DNA of 64,000 nt from DTU015 sp964406505 (GCA_964406505.1 CAYORX010000008.1:11926-75925), one strand, 5' to 3'; numbered from the stretch's first letter, positions 8,957 through 17,843 are shown. Notes: generated from the letters alone by a model not told the origin. Program-made: numbers and translations.

Positions 8957-9679
8957 TTACCAAGTAAACCATCCTGAAAGAGATTCTCTCATACTGACAT
9001 ATTGTCCATGTCCAATTACCACGTGATCCAATACAGTAATTCCAACAATTTTACCTGCTTCTATAATTCGTTTGGTCATTTTAATATCATCATCGCTCGG
9101 TGCTGCCTCCCCGCTAGGATGGTTGTGAGCAAGAATTACAGCCGCTGCACTTTTTTTTATACAGTTTTTAAATATTTCCCTTGGGTGCACAATAGACGTA
9201 TCTAAACTTCCAACAGATACTACTTCGTGATGAATCAACTGTTTTCGCACATTGAGCATAACGACCCAAACTTGTTCCCGATCAAGATGTTCTATGTCAC
9301 TTCTTAACAGCTCGTACACATCACGCCCACTCAGTATCGTTATCCGCGATTTCGGATATTCCAGCGCTTTCGTCAACCGTTTATGGATCTCAACACATGT
9401 TTTCAATCTAGCTGCTTTTGCTATGCCTATGCCCGAGAGCGACATGAGTTCTTGTTTGGAGCATTCTGCCAAAAACCTTAACCCGGGCCCATAATGGTTT
9501 TCGCCCCAATACAACATTCTTTTGGCGACATCAAGTGCGGTTTCTTTAGAATTCCCTGTACCTAATTGTATCGCTAAAAGTTCTGCATCAGATAAGGCTT
9601 GAGCGCCTAATTTAAACAATCTTTCTCTTGGTTTCTCACGATCTGGCCAATCTTTGATCGTTAATCTATTCAGGGTAAT
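8957..9679 (-). CDS. radC: RadC family JAB/MPN metalloprotein
   Basis: The JAMM zinc motif HNHPSGEAAPSDDD is present near the C-terminus and a helix-hairpin-helix (LMSLSGIGIAKAARL) lies in the first half. RadC is widespread; its biochemical role is not settled, despite the old DNA-repair name. The first conventional start is TTG 9619, but in-frame codons upstream give IKDWPDREKPRERL, the conserved RadC N-terminus (RPRERL). The SD GGAGGAGG sits five bases before an in-frame ATT at 9679, with CTG at 9673 the alternative; no ATG, GTG or TTG exists there. I use 9679. RadC upstream of mreBCD is a common arrangement in clostridia and bacilli. Confidence 0.88.
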   Translation of the reverse strand: MTLNRLTIKDWPDREKPRERLFKLGAQALSDAELLAIQLGTGNSKETALDVAKRMLYWGENHYGPGLRFLAECSKQELMSLSGIGIAKAARLKTCVEIHKRLTKALEYPKSRITILSGRDVYELLRSDIEHLDREQVWVVMLNVRKQLIHHEVVSVGSLDTSIVHPREIFKNCIKKSAAAVILAHNHPSGEAAPSDDDIKMTKRIIEAGKIVGITVLDHVVIGHGQYVSMRESLSGWFTW

Positions 9680-9724
9680 GGCTACCTCCTCCTATTTTTC
9701 CCTCCGCAGCCATTCCTGAGATGC

Positions 9725-10324
9725 TTAAGTAATGAAATTCACAATATCGATTCTGGCTTCCTTTAGTATCTCATAAAACTTCGGTAAGGGAAGCCCTATT
9801 ATGCTGGTATAATCTCCTTTTATTTCTGTAACAAATAAAGCTGCCTTGCCCTGGATGGCATAACCGCCAGCCTTCCCTAATGGTTCACCAGTGCTTACAT
9901 ACCATTCGATCTCACAGGGCCTCATTTTACGTATTGTTACAAGTGAACGATCAACTTTTGTGTAAGTTTTTCGCTCAAAAGGCTCGTACAAAGCGATACC
10001 TGTATACACTTCATGGGTTTTTCCGGATAGCTTCTTCAACATGCGCTCTGCATCTTCAAAACTTGCCGGCTTGCCGAAAACAAACGAGTCAAGGACCACA
10101 ACCGTATCAGCTCCAAGCACCACATCTTGAGGGTATCGCTTGACCACATCGGCAGTCTTCTCTTTAGCAAATACTGTAACAAGTTCCTCAGCGTCCATTG
10201 GAGCATATTTAAAGCATTTTTCATCAAATTGGGAAGGTACTACCAATGCTTGTATGCCTATTGTACTTAGCAAATCTTTTCTGCGAGCGGAACCAGATGC
10301 AAGTATCAACTTCAAATATTTCAC
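9725..10324 (-). CDS. maf: Maf-like nucleotide pyrophosphatase
   Basis: A 199-residue Maf/YhdE protein starting K-Y-L-K-L-I-L-A-S-G-S-A-R-R, the conserved substrate-binding N-terminus, with GADTVVV and the GKAGGYAIQGKAALF segment. The family hydrolyses dTTP/UTP or modified nucleotides and affects septation in Bacillus. GTG at 10324 overlaps the stop of the DUF4321 gene (GTGA), pointing to coupling; TTG 10315 is a possible internal start. In clostridia maf typically precedes radC and mreB, as here. Confidence 0.93.
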   Translation of the reverse strand: MKYLKLILASGSARRKDLLSTIGIQALVVPSQFDEKCFKYAPMDAEELVTVFAKEKTADVVKRYPQDVVLGADTVVVLDSFVFGKPASFEDAERMLKKLSGKTHEVYTGIALYEPFERKTYTKVDRSLVTIRKMRPCEIEWYVSTGEPLGKAGGYAIQGKAALFVTEIKGDYTSIIGLPLPKFYEILKEARIDIVNFIT

Positions 10325-10566
10325 CTTCCAAGGACCAATACTAAAATCAAAACAAGTATCGCGCCCGCTAAATTGAACTGAACGCTGAAACCTAAAGTCA
10401 ATGACACTACATTAAGGTCCAAGTTAAAAGGAGGCTGTAATCCTATCGAAAAGCCTCGCGCAAGAATAGGTGCCACATTAGATAAAACTTCGCCTATAAC
10501 GCTCCCAACAATTGCTCCGGTCAGCAAAACTATGATCCACACCCACGCTCGGGACTGTCTCCTCAT
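10321..10566 (-). CDS. DUF4321 small membrane protein
   Basis: About 81 residues from ATG 10566 (GGGGGGAG SD five bases upstream). Two membrane segments: residues about 6-25 and the C-terminal 20 residues (AGAILVLILVLVLG). The central amphipathic stretch containing PPFNLDLNVVSLTLGFSVQFNL matches the DUF4321 family found upstream of maf in many clostridia. Function unknown. Overlaps maf by four bases. Confidence 0.8.
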   Translation of the reverse strand: MRRQSRAWVWIIVLLTGAIVGSVIGEVLSNVAPILARGFSIGLQPPFNLDLNVVSLTLGFSVQFNLAGAILVLILVLVLGR

Positions 10567-10647
10567 GGCTTCTCCCCCCAAATTATACCAATATCAATAT
10601 GCCCTGTTTTATCGTAGCTATGCTTTTAATTGAACTCTGTTCAAAGG

Positions 10648-11697
10648 TTATTTCAGTTCAAACTGCTCTAACAACCCCTGGGTTACAATATTGCCATCTT
10701 GTTTCACATAAATTGCTCCAATTTCATCAAATTCTGAAATCAATTTTTGACTCTCATCAGGTCCCAATATAAATAGAATAGTAGAAAGCGCGTCTGCATC
10801 TGTAGACGAAGGTAAAAGTACTGTAGTTCCCCGACAGGCTTGGGAAGGATATCCTGTTATGGGATCAATTATGTGGTGGAATATAGTACCATCCAAAACA
10901 AAATACCTTCTATAATCCCCAGAACTTACGACCGCCAAATGCTCGGCACTCACTACTCCTATAATTTCTTCAGGTTTTCTTGGATCAGTAACTCCAACCC
11001 GCCATAAAGATTTATCAGGTTTTTTACCACCTAAATAAACGTTTCCACCAGCGTTTATAAGGAAAGAGTCCACTTCAGATGCATAGAAAATTTCAGCCAT
11101 TTTATCCACGGCATATCCTTTAGCAATGGCACCTAAATCGATCCCCATCCCTTTTTTCGGAAGAAAAACAGTAGAACGGTCAACGTCAATTTCCACTTGC
11201 GTGTAATCCACTAGGCTAAGGGCTTTCTCTATTTCTGCTTGATCCGGCAATTGTTTTTGCTCCTCAGACACAGACCATAATTTGATCAAAGGCAGAATAG
11301 TTGGTTCAAATATCCCTTCTGAAATTTCCGCAAAAAACAAAGATCTATCTATTACCGCTAGGGTATCGTCAGAAACTTCAACAGGTGATTCGCCCGCCAT
11401 TTTATTTATCATAGAGATTTCGGAATCGTCTGCATATGCATTGAGTAGCGAATCTAATCGACTGATCTCATCTGCAGCAAGAAGTACAGCTGACTCAGCC
11501 TCCGAACCATATGCCTTAATTTCAACATCCGTATCCATTACACCAAAGATATGTTTTTCAACGATTGTATCCGTAGGGCCAAATAATGAACACCCATTTA
11601 AGCAAAACGACAAAACTATAAAAATACCGACCAACCTACAAAACTCGTATCGCACAACCTTAAGCTCATACAGAAATTTGTAAAGCCGTTGAAACAC
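10648..11697 (-). CDS. apbE: ApbE, FAD:protein FMN transferase (lipoprotein)
   Basis: A lipobox LNGC ends at Cys36 after a hydrophobic stretch, so the mature enzyme should be anchored on the outer face of the membrane. The catalytic domain shows the ApbE signatures: GIDLGAIAKGYAVD, FLINAGGNVYLGG and a C-terminal TDADALSTILF segment. It transfers FMN from FAD to a threonine in Rnf/Nqr subunits. It lies directly downstream of the Rnf operon; the only flavinylation motif I see is in RnfD (Thr156), because rnfG is absent. GTG start following GGGGG about five bases upstream. Confidence 0.93.
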   Translation of the reverse strand: MFQRLYKFLYELKVVRYEFCRLVGIFIVLSFCLNGCSLFGPTDTIVEKHIFGVMDTDVEIKAYGSEAESAVLLAADEISRLDSLLNAYADDSEISMINKMAGESPVEVSDDTLAVIDRSLFFAEISEGIFEPTILPLIKLWSVSEEQKQLPDQAEIEKALSLVDYTQVEIDVDRSTVFLPKKGMGIDLGAIAKGYAVDKMAEIFYASEVDSFLINAGGNVYLGGKKPDKSLWRVGVTDPRKPEEIIGVVSAEHLAVVSSGDYRRYFVLDGTIFHHIIDPITGYPSQACRGTTVLLPSSTDADALSTILFILGPDESQKLISEFDEIGAIYVKQDGNIVTQGLLEQFELK

Positions 11698-11718
11698 ATC
11701 CTACCCCCTATACATTAA

Positions 11719-11744
11719 GTCCGCCAAACCAAACATCGGCGGAC
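11719..11744 (-). terminator. Hairpin between rnfB and apbE, possible attenuator
   Basis: Perfect 7-bp inverted repeat GTCCGCC / GGCGGAC with a 12-base loop, in the 112-base gap between rnfB and apbE. On the minus strand it is followed by TTAATGTATA, a poor T tract, so partial termination or RNA processing is more likely than full termination. The apbE SD lies about 15 bases further downstream. Confidence 0.4.
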
Positions 11745-11809
11745 GTATATAACATGCCATATTTAGCTGCAACACAAATCTAGATACGGCAGCAAATATT
11801 TCGTACCTG

Positions 11810-12628
11810 TTACGACACTTGTTTTTGTTTATCTATTTTGGCTAGTTTTTCATCAATGATGGTCTTAGTAGGACATTTGGTAACACAAATCCCGCAATTA
11901 TCGCATAATGAATAGTCAATTTTCGCCAAACTGTTATTATCCATAAATATAGCCTTTTGTGGACAAGAGCGAACGCAAAGTCTGCAAGCTATGCACCCTA
12001 TCTTACAATACTGCCTAACTTTAGCACCCATATCGTATGATCTACAAAGAATGTGTACTTCTTTATCAACGGGCACAAGTTCGATTATATTTCTAGGGCA
12101 CGCCCTTACACAAGCGCCGCAACCTGTACATTTATCTTTAATAACAACAGGTAAACCCTGGGGAGACATATACATTGCACCAAAAGGGCAAGCCTCTACG
12201 CAGCTACCAAGTCCCAAGCACCCATACGGGCACCCATTTATTCCGCCAAGTTGATCTAAGGCTTTGCAATCCATAATCCCATCATACTCAGCAACGCACT
12301 TAGCATGTTCACAATCGCCTTGGCAATATACCACGGCGACCATAGGATCAACTGCCTCATCATCAACCCCCATGATCGAAGCAATCTTTTGCGCGGTTGC
12401 ACTTCCCCCGGGTATACAAGCATTGCAGGGAGCCTTACCTTCGTATATTGCAATAGCTAATCCAGAACACCCCGGGAGCCCACACGCACCACAATTAGCC
12501 CCAGGTAGTGCAGAAAGAATTGCAGCCACCTTAGGATCTTCTTCGACCTTAAACTTTTGAGCAGCAAACGCAAGTACTCCCCCGAATATAAGTCCAGCTA
12601 CTCCCATCGCTAAAATCGCCTCTAGCAT
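11810..12628 (-). CDS. rnfB: RnfB, iron-sulfur subunit of the Rnf complex
   Basis: N-terminal membrane anchor, then the RnfB four-cysteine cluster (ANCGACGLPGCSG, with a further Cys in APCNAC), followed by four ferredoxin-type cysteine sets (SCVEACPFG, CTGCGACVRACP, CRLCVRSCP, CDNCGICVTKCP). This extended multi-cluster form is typical of anaerobe RnfB, which takes electrons from ferredoxin. ATG 12628 follows ATGGGAG by seven bases; ATG 12640 is also possible. Last gene of rnfCDEAB, two bases from rnfA. Confidence 0.95.
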   Translation of the reverse strand: MLEAILAMGVAGLIFGGVLAFAAQKFKVEEDPKVAAILSALPGANCGACGLPGCSGLAIAIYEGKAPCNACIPGGSATAQKIASIMGVDDEAVDPMVAVVYCQGDCEHAKCVAEYDGIMDCKALDQLGGINGCPYGCLGLGSCVEACPFGAMYMSPQGLPVVIKDKCTGCGACVRACPRNIIELVPVDKEVHILCRSYDMGAKVRQYCKIGCIACRLCVRSCPQKAIFMDNNSLAKIDYSLCDNCGICVTKCPTKTIIDEKLAKIDKQKQVS

Positions 12629-12642
12629 TTTTGCTCCCATCC

Positions 12643-13230
12643 TTATTTGACCAAGTTTTTAAACAACCCTGTAAACCCTAAAAATGCAAGTGACATAAGA
12701 CCCGTCGAAATTAAAGCTAACGGAAAACCTTCAAGTACCGAAGGTACATCCATCAGTTCCCATCGTTCACGTATACCGGCAAATATTATTATTGCTAAAC
12801 TCCAACCTAAAGCCCCTGCAAACCCGTTAAATGCACTAAGACCTACTCCATATAAATTTCTTACATTCAACATAGCTACTCCAAGCACAGCACAGTTCGT
12901 AGTAATTAAGGGAAGATATATCCCGAGAGCTTGATACAAGTTAGGCAGGGTTTTCTTCATGAATATTTCAACTAATTGTACAAACGAAGCAATAATCAAG
13001 ATGTATGCTATCGTTCGCAAATATTCAAGCCCCAGGGGACCCAAAACCAAATGTTCAAAAACGGCAGTAACTGCAGATGCTACTGTCATCACGAATATTA
13101 CCGCGCCGGACATGCCCACGGCCATATCAAGATTTTTAGAAACGCCTAAAAACGGACACAATCCAAGGTACTGCATAAAAATGAAGTTGTTAACTAAGAC
13201 GCCGCCAAGAAATATTCCTAGCATTGACAT
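12643..13230 (-). CDS. rnfA: RnfA, membrane subunit of the Rnf complex
   Basis: A 195-residue protein with six membrane helices and the family segment NFIFMQYLGLCPFLG near the N-terminus plus LITTNCAVLG in the middle. The two conserved cysteines in these helices are the proposed ligands of the membrane-embedded [2Fe-2S] cluster shared with RnfE. ATG start with AGGGGG SD. Homologous to RnfE (13246-13905) in inverted topology. Confidence 0.95.
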   Translation of the reverse strand: MSMLGIFLGGVLVNNFIFMQYLGLCPFLGVSKNLDMAVGMSGAVIFVMTVASAVTAVFEHLVLGPLGLEYLRTIAYILIIASFVQLVEIFMKKTLPNLYQALGIYLPLITTNCAVLGVAMLNVRNLYGVGLSAFNGFAGALGWSLAIIIFAGIRERWELMDVPSVLEGFPLALISTGLMSLAFLGFTGLFKNLVK

Positions 13231-13245
13231 TCAAAAGCCCCCTTT

Positions 13246-13905
13246 CTAACAGCTGCCATAACCAACATCAGAATTAGAGTTTTTGCGCTGATTCATACGA
13301 GCCGATGCTATATTAAACAGAGCCATTAGTATTCCCAAAGTTATAAACCCACCCGGAGGTGTCAGCATTACGGCAGCAGGTTCAAATAGAGGATTCGTTG
13401 GAAATACTACACTACCAACTGCAATTTGGCCAGTACCCAAAAATTCTCTTATAACACCTAACACCATCAAGTTTAGAGTAAAAGCCATTCCTGAACCTAA
13501 ACCATCTGCTAATGAATAGATCACCGAATGCTTGTAAGCAAACGCCTCTGCACGATGAATAATCAAACAATTAACTACTATCAAAGGTACGAAGATACCC
13601 AGGATCTCATATATTGCAGGTAAATAAGCCCTCATTAGCAATTCTACTATTACCACAGGCGTGGCGATAAAAATTACGAAGACGGGAATTCGTATTTCAT
13701 CGGGAATTACTTTTCTTAAAACAGAAACAAACACATTGGAAAACGAAAGCACGAATATTACGGCAACACCCATCCAAAATCCGTTCGTTAAAGAAGTAGT
13801 CACCGCTAATGTAGGACACATACCGATTGCGAGTTTAAAAGTTGGGTTTTCATCTAAAAACCCTTTGATAAAATCGTAGCTAAGAGATGCTTTGTTATCA
13901 TTCAT
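13246..13905 (-). CDS. rnfE: RnfE, membrane subunit of the Rnf complex
   Basis: Six-helix membrane protein with the RnfE/NqrD signatures NPTFKLAIGMCPTLAVTTSLTNG and IFVPLIVVNCLIIHRAEA; both helices carry the cysteine that pairs with RnfA for the [2Fe-2S] cluster. The start ATG overlaps the rnfD stop (ATGA). In usual Rnf operons rnfG sits between rnfD and rnfE; here the two genes overlap by four bases, leaving no room for it. Confidence 0.95.
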   Translation of the reverse strand: MNDNKASLSYDFIKGFLDENPTFKLAIGMCPTLAVTTSLTNGFWMGVAVIFVLSFSNVFVSVLRKVIPDEIRIPVFVIFIATPVVIVELLMRAYLPAIYEILGIFVPLIVVNCLIIHRAEAFAYKHSVIYSLADGLGSGMAFTLNLMVLGVIREFLGTGQIAVGSVVFPTNPLFEPAAVMLTPPGGFITLGILMALFNIASARMNQRKNSNSDVGYGSC

Positions 13906-14891
13906 AGGGTTTCACCTCCAACCGCCTTTTTGCGAGCTCGTACATCATGTTCATAACCGTAATACCGAGGCACTACATATCTGTCAATTAGCGGGGTAAC
14001 AAGGTTCATGAACAATATCGCATAGGTAACCCCTTCGGGGTATCCTCCCCACAACCTTATTACCAGAGTGATAATCCCTGCACCTATCCCCATATATAGC
14101 CGCCCTCTAGAAGTCACAGGCGAAGTTACATAATCAGTGGCCATAAAAAAGGCTCCAAGAAATGCTCCGCCTAAGCATATTGCACCTAATGGATCACCTT
14201 GAAAAAACGTCCCTGGTGCCCCAAAAATCCACGTACCGATAGCTAAAGAACCCAGGTAACCTATAGGAATTCGAAAGTCTATCACATCTCTGATGACAAG
14301 ATAAATTCCGCCAAGTAAAAGCGCAACAATGCTTGTCTCTCCGAGCGAACCGAGCCTTTGCCCCAAAAGCAGTTTGCCTAACGTTAAATCAGCTTGCCCT
14401 GTGCCATTGAAGGCGAGCAACGGTGTTGCAGAGGTAACCGCATCGTAGGTCATGGGGGTAACCCAATCTTGCGTCATATGCAAAGGCCAAGCAGCTAGCA
14501 AAAAAGCCCTAGCAGCAAGGGCTGGATTGACAAAATTAGTTCCCAAACCACCAAAAAGTTGCTTTACGATAATTATTGCAAAAACAGACCCGATAATTGG
14601 TATCCAAACGGGTACATTTGGCGGCAATGTCAAAGCTAGCAGTAAACCCGTGATCACTGCCGAATAATCGGTAATAGTTACGCTTCGTTTTACCATCTTT
14701 TGATAAATCATTTCAGAAACTACCGCTGAAACTATTGATGTCAATATCACCAACAAAGATCTCAACCCGAATAAAACCGCTCCCGCTATCACGGCAGGGA
14801 CAAGAGATATTACAACATCAAGCATAAGCCCCCGGACAGTTCTGGGATCTCTTACATGGGGTGACGATGTTATCAGCAATTTATCTTCCAT
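13902..14891 (-). CDS. rnfD: RnfD, flavin-binding membrane subunit of the Rnf complex
   Basis: A 329-residue multi-helix protein with the RnfD/NqrB pattern (SSPHVRDP N-terminus; FGGLGTNFVNPALAARAFLL; GGYPEGVTYAILFMN). The covalent flavinylation motif D150-A-V-T-S-A-T156 is intact, making Thr156 the expected FMN attachment site for ApbE. RnfD also helps form the ion path. ATG start with GGAGGG SD. It follows rnfC by 31 bases. Confidence 0.95.
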   Translation of the reverse strand: MEDKLLITSSPHVRDPRTVRGLMLDVVISLVPAVIAGAVLFGLRSLLVILTSIVSAVVSEMIYQKMVKRSVTITDYSAVITGLLLALTLPPNVPVWIPIIGSVFAIIIVKQLFGGLGTNFVNPALAARAFLLAAWPLHMTQDWVTPMTYDAVTSATPLLAFNGTGQADLTLGKLLLGQRLGSLGETSIVALLLGGIYLVIRDVIDFRIPIGYLGSLAIGTWIFGAPGTFFQGDPLGAICLGGAFLGAFFMATDYVTSPVTSRGRLYMGIGAGIITLVIRLWGGYPEGVTYAILFMNLVTPLIDRYVVPRYYGYEHDVRARKKAVGGETL

Positions 14892-14922
14892 AAGGTATGC
14901 CCTCCGTATTTATAAACCAGTC

Positions 14923-16263
14923 CTAGGTCTTCTTTTGGGAATTACGCTTCGATACATCTGCCTTGGCCATTCTTATCCATTGCATTAATGGTCTTTTAGC
15001 AGGACATATAAAAGTGCAAGCCCCACATTCACAGCAATCCATTACTCTATATTTTTCCGCTTCTTCAAAAAGTCCCCGCTCAGCGTAAGACGACATCCAT
15101 ACGGGTTGTAACCCCATTGGGCACACATCCACACATTTTCCACATCGTATGCACGGCAAAATAGGTTCCTGAACAGTCTGATCTTTTGTGAACACCAATA
15201 CTCCAGAAGTACCTTTCAAAATCGGAACATCAAGACTCTTAATTGCCGGACCCATCATCGGTCCCCCCATCACAACTTTACCAACTTCACCGGCGAATCC
15301 ACCTGCTTGTTCAATCAAGTATGATACGGGTGTGCCGATCAAAGTTTTAAAGTTGGAAGGATTGGCGACCCCTTCACCGGTAACGCTTACAATTCTTTCG
15401 ACCAAAGGAAGACCGGTTAACAAAGTCTCAGCCATGGCAAAAGCTGTGCCAACGTTGGATACTATGACTCCTACATCAAGAGGTAATCCGTAAGTAGGGG
15501 GTACTTCTTTATCTAAAACCGATTGTATCAACGATTTCTCCCCACCCCTTGGGTATCGAGCGGTAAGCACCGCAAGTTCGAGCCCACGGTAACCAGACAT
15601 AGCGTTCTTCATACTGCTTATAGCATCAGGTTTATTATTTTCTATACAAATAATTCCGCGCTTAACACCCGTCGCTTTCATAAATGCTTTAAACCCAAAA
15701 ATCACCTTTTGGGCTTCCTCGATCATTAATCTGTCATCCGCAGTTATATATGGCTCACACTCGGCCCCATTAAGGAGGTAGGTATCTATAAGCTTGTCTT
15801 TAGGAGGAGAAAGTTTTACAGCAGTCGGAAACGCTGCTCCCCCCAGACCTACAAGACCACTTTCTTTGGCTTTCTCTATGATAGCTTCGACGGATATCTC
15901 GTCTAATTTTGATACAGTAGGCCACAGTTCTTCTAAACTTTCGTGTTCCCCGTCGGGTTCAATTATAATAGCTTCAGACATACAAGCTTTCACAGGCTGA
16001 TACCTAGGTTCGATAGCCTTAACAGTTCCAGAAGTAGGAGCATGAAGCGCAGCACTTACATATCCCTGGGACTCCGCAATTACTTGCCCCCGTTTAACCG
16101 ATTGACGCCGCTTTACCACAGGCACCGACGGTGCACCTGTATGTTGGGATAAAAAAAGCACAAGTTCATCAGGTATCCCGGCGAACTTTATCGGAGAATT
16201 CTCAGACAGCTCTTTTTTATGGGGTACATCAACCCCTCCGAACATCTTTTTTATGATGTTCAC
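14923..16263 (-). CDS. rnfC: RnfC, NADH-side subunit of the Rnf complex
   Basis: Soluble subunit with an N-terminal barrel-sandwich domain, a flavin/NADH-binding Rossmann-like region (GLVGLGGAAFPTAVK; YLLNGAECEPYITADDR) and a C-terminal pair of [4Fe-4S] motifs (CIRCGKCVDVCP and CCECGACTFICP). It transfers electrons to NAD+. GTG at 16263 is preferred (GAGGTGG six bases upstream; product begins MNIIKKMFGGV); the TTG at 16287 would abut a -10-like TATAAT. First gene of the operon rnfC-D-E-A-B-apbE. The barrel-sandwich fold is of the same general type as in the unknown proteins at 32720-33844 and 36362-37720. Confidence 0.95.
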   Translation of the reverse strand: MNIIKKMFGGVDVPHKKELSENSPIKFAGIPDELVLFLSQHTGAPSVPVVKRRQSVKRGQVIAESQGYVSAALHAPTSGTVKAIEPRYQPVKACMSEAIIIEPDGEHESLEELWPTVSKLDEISVEAIIEKAKESGLVGLGGAAFPTAVKLSPPKDKLIDTYLLNGAECEPYITADDRLMIEEAQKVIFGFKAFMKATGVKRGIICIENNKPDAISSMKNAMSGYRGLELAVLTARYPRGGEKSLIQSVLDKEVPPTYGLPLDVGVIVSNVGTAFAMAETLLTGLPLVERIVSVTGEGVANPSNFKTLIGTPVSYLIEQAGGFAGEVGKVVMGGPMMGPAIKSLDVPILKGTSGVLVFTKDQTVQEPILPCIRCGKCVDVCPMGLQPVWMSSYAERGLFEEAEKYRVMDCCECGACTFICPAKRPLMQWIRMAKADVSKRNSQKKT

Positions 16264-16290
16264 TTTTTCCACCTCAATTGCAGCCAATGA

Positions 16291-16296
16291 TTATAT
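16291..16296 (-). promoter_or_regulatory. -10-like TATAAT upstream of rnfC
   Basis: A perfect TATAAT on the minus strand, 28 bases before the GTG start of rnfC. No good -35 is present 16-18 bases further upstream, so the promoter may need an activator. About 55 bases further upstream lies a 5-bp inverted repeat ACGAT-TCAG-ATCGT (16350-16363), a possible operator. Neither is more than a candidate. Confidence 0.35.
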
Positions 16297-16382
16297 GAAT
16301 AAAGCGTCAACTTAAACAGAATTTGATAAAAATATCACTAATACTTTGAACGATTCAGATCGTGAATTACACAATGTTAATT

Positions 16383-16400
16383 TTAGTGCTTAACCACTAA
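16383..16400 (-). repeat. Inverted repeat TTAGTG-N6-CACTAA in the rpoN-rnfC gap
   Basis: Perfect 6-bp arms with a 6-base loop in the 200-base region between rpoN and rnfC. It could be a weak terminator after rpoN on the minus strand (followed by AAAATTAAC) or a protein site. No T tract, so the role is unclear. Confidence 0.25.
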
Positions 16401-16463
16401 GACGTCAAATGATCAAATTGCCAATCAGTAGATTTTAATACTCACTCAACAAGCTCAATTTAT

Positions 16464-17843
16464 TCACAGTTTCTTCCTGCGATTAAATGCCGGGATACCA
16501 AGAACAGATCGATATTTGGCGACTGTCCGTCTTGCAATTTTTATCTGGTGTTGTTCCAACTTTTCAACTATTTGATTATCAGTTAATGGCTCCCGTGGAT
16601 CTTCGTCATCCACAATTTGTCTGATCATTTCTTTTACATTGTAGCGAGAGATTGTCTGTCCGTCAGATTCTATGCCCAATGTAAAAAACATCTTACATGG
16701 AAACACACCAAAAGGGGTGTCAACATATTTGTCCGAAACCGCTCTAGATACCGTTGAACTGTGTATGCCTAATTCATCTGCTACGTCTTGAAGGATTAAA
16801 GGTTCAAGATGCCCAGGTCCTTCTAAAAAGAACCGCTTTTGACGACTGACAATGCTTTTCATTACATTAGTTATAGTTGTTCGTCTTTGTTCGATACTTT
16901 TTAGCAAAAAGCGAGCTTTTTTAAGCTGCTGCAACAAGTAATTTTTAGCCTCTGTCTGTCCTACCGAAAGCAATCTTCGGTAATATGGATTCCACCTTAT
17001 CACCGGAAGAATATTTTCATTTAAATATATCACTAATTCTTCTCCTATTTTCTTTACGATGATATCAGCCTTCACAAAAGCAGTATGGCCTCCTGAGAAC
17101 ACAGAACCCGGCTTAGGATCTAGACTTGTGATAGCATCTCTCATACGCAACACCTGTTCAACAGCAACATGACAGTCTTTGGCTATTTTCGCATATCTGG
17201 CATGCCCGAGGTCGTCTAGATGATTTCTTATTATGCATAACGCAAGATCATCAAAAGATTGGGCTTTTGCTTGTAGTTCAAGACATTCTCTAAGGTCTCT
17301 GGCCGCAACGCCCGGGGGCTCAAAAGTTTGGATGATGTTAAGGACCGATTCCACTTTAGATTCCGTATTTGATGTGTCCGAAGCTATTTGGCTTATAGAA
17401 GATTTAAGATAACCGTTATTATCAATATTTCCAATTATAAATTCGGCGATTCTAAACTCGCTGTCGCTAATCTGTAATTCACCTAATTGAAACAACAAGT
17501 GTTTTCTAATCGAATAATTTGGTTGAAAATGAGTGTAATCTGTAAAACTTGGTTCATTTTGCCTTGACCTATTCACATTTCCGGAAGCCCTACAATTGAT
17601 CCCTAAATCAGAAGAATCGCTAAAATACGCTACCCAGTCTTCTTCGTCTTCAAATACATGTTCTTGCAGTTCTTCTTCCATTACGTTTTCTAATTCAATG
17701 AGCGGGTTTTTTTCAGCTTCCTCAACGAGTAAGTTACAGAGCTCGTATGTATTCATCTGTAGAATCATTATAGCTTGATGCAATTCCGGGGTAAGAGTTA
17801 ATCTTTGTTTCTGTACAAGTTCTAACTCAAATATTTGTTTCAT
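16464..17843 (-). CDS. rpoN: RNA polymerase sigma-54 factor RpoN
   Basis: A 459-residue sigma-54: N-terminal activator-interacting region I (LVQKQRLTLTPELHQAIMILQMN), an acidic segment, the core-binding domain and the DNA-binding domain ending in the RpoN box ARRTVAKYR about 15 residues from the C-terminus. It directs transcription from -24/-12 promoters and needs an AAA+ enhancer-binding protein; none is encoded in this window. ATG start preceded by GGGGGGG. It follows the P-loop/Asp23 gene by 24 bases, so these may be cotranscribed. Confidence 0.95.
   Translation of the reverse strand: MKQIFELELVQKQRLTLTPELHQAIMILQMNTYELCNLLVEEAEKNPLIELENVMEEELQEHVFEDEEDWVAYFSDSSDLGINCRASGNVNRSRQNEPSFTDYTHFQPNYSIRKHLLFQLGELQISDSEFRIAEFIIGNIDNNGYLKSSISQIASDTSNTESKVESVLNIIQTFEPPGVAARDLRECLELQAKAQSFDDLALCIIRNHLDDLGHARYAKIAKDCHVAVEQVLRMRDAITSLDPKPGSVFSGGHTAFVKADIIVKKIGEELVIYLNENILPVIRWNPYYRRLLSVGQTEAKNYLLQQLKKARFLLKSIEQRRTTITNVMKSIVSRQKRFFLEGPGHLEPLILQDVADELGIHSSTVSRAVSDKYVDTPFGVFPCKMFFTLGIESDGQTISRYNVKEMIRQIVDDEDPREPLTDNQIVEKLEQHQIKIARRTVAKYRSVLGIPAFNRRKKL

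Noticed and set aside
9699..9713. Small ORF from ATG 9713 ahead of radC
   Set aside because: Only 15 codons, no sense as a protein, and its frame does not join radC. It may be incidental.
11698..14922. A hidden rnfG in intergenic or alternative frames
   Set aside because: Gaps are too short (31 bases C-D, overlap D-E, 15 or fewer E-A-B) and the rnfB-apbE gap of 112 bases has no coding sense.
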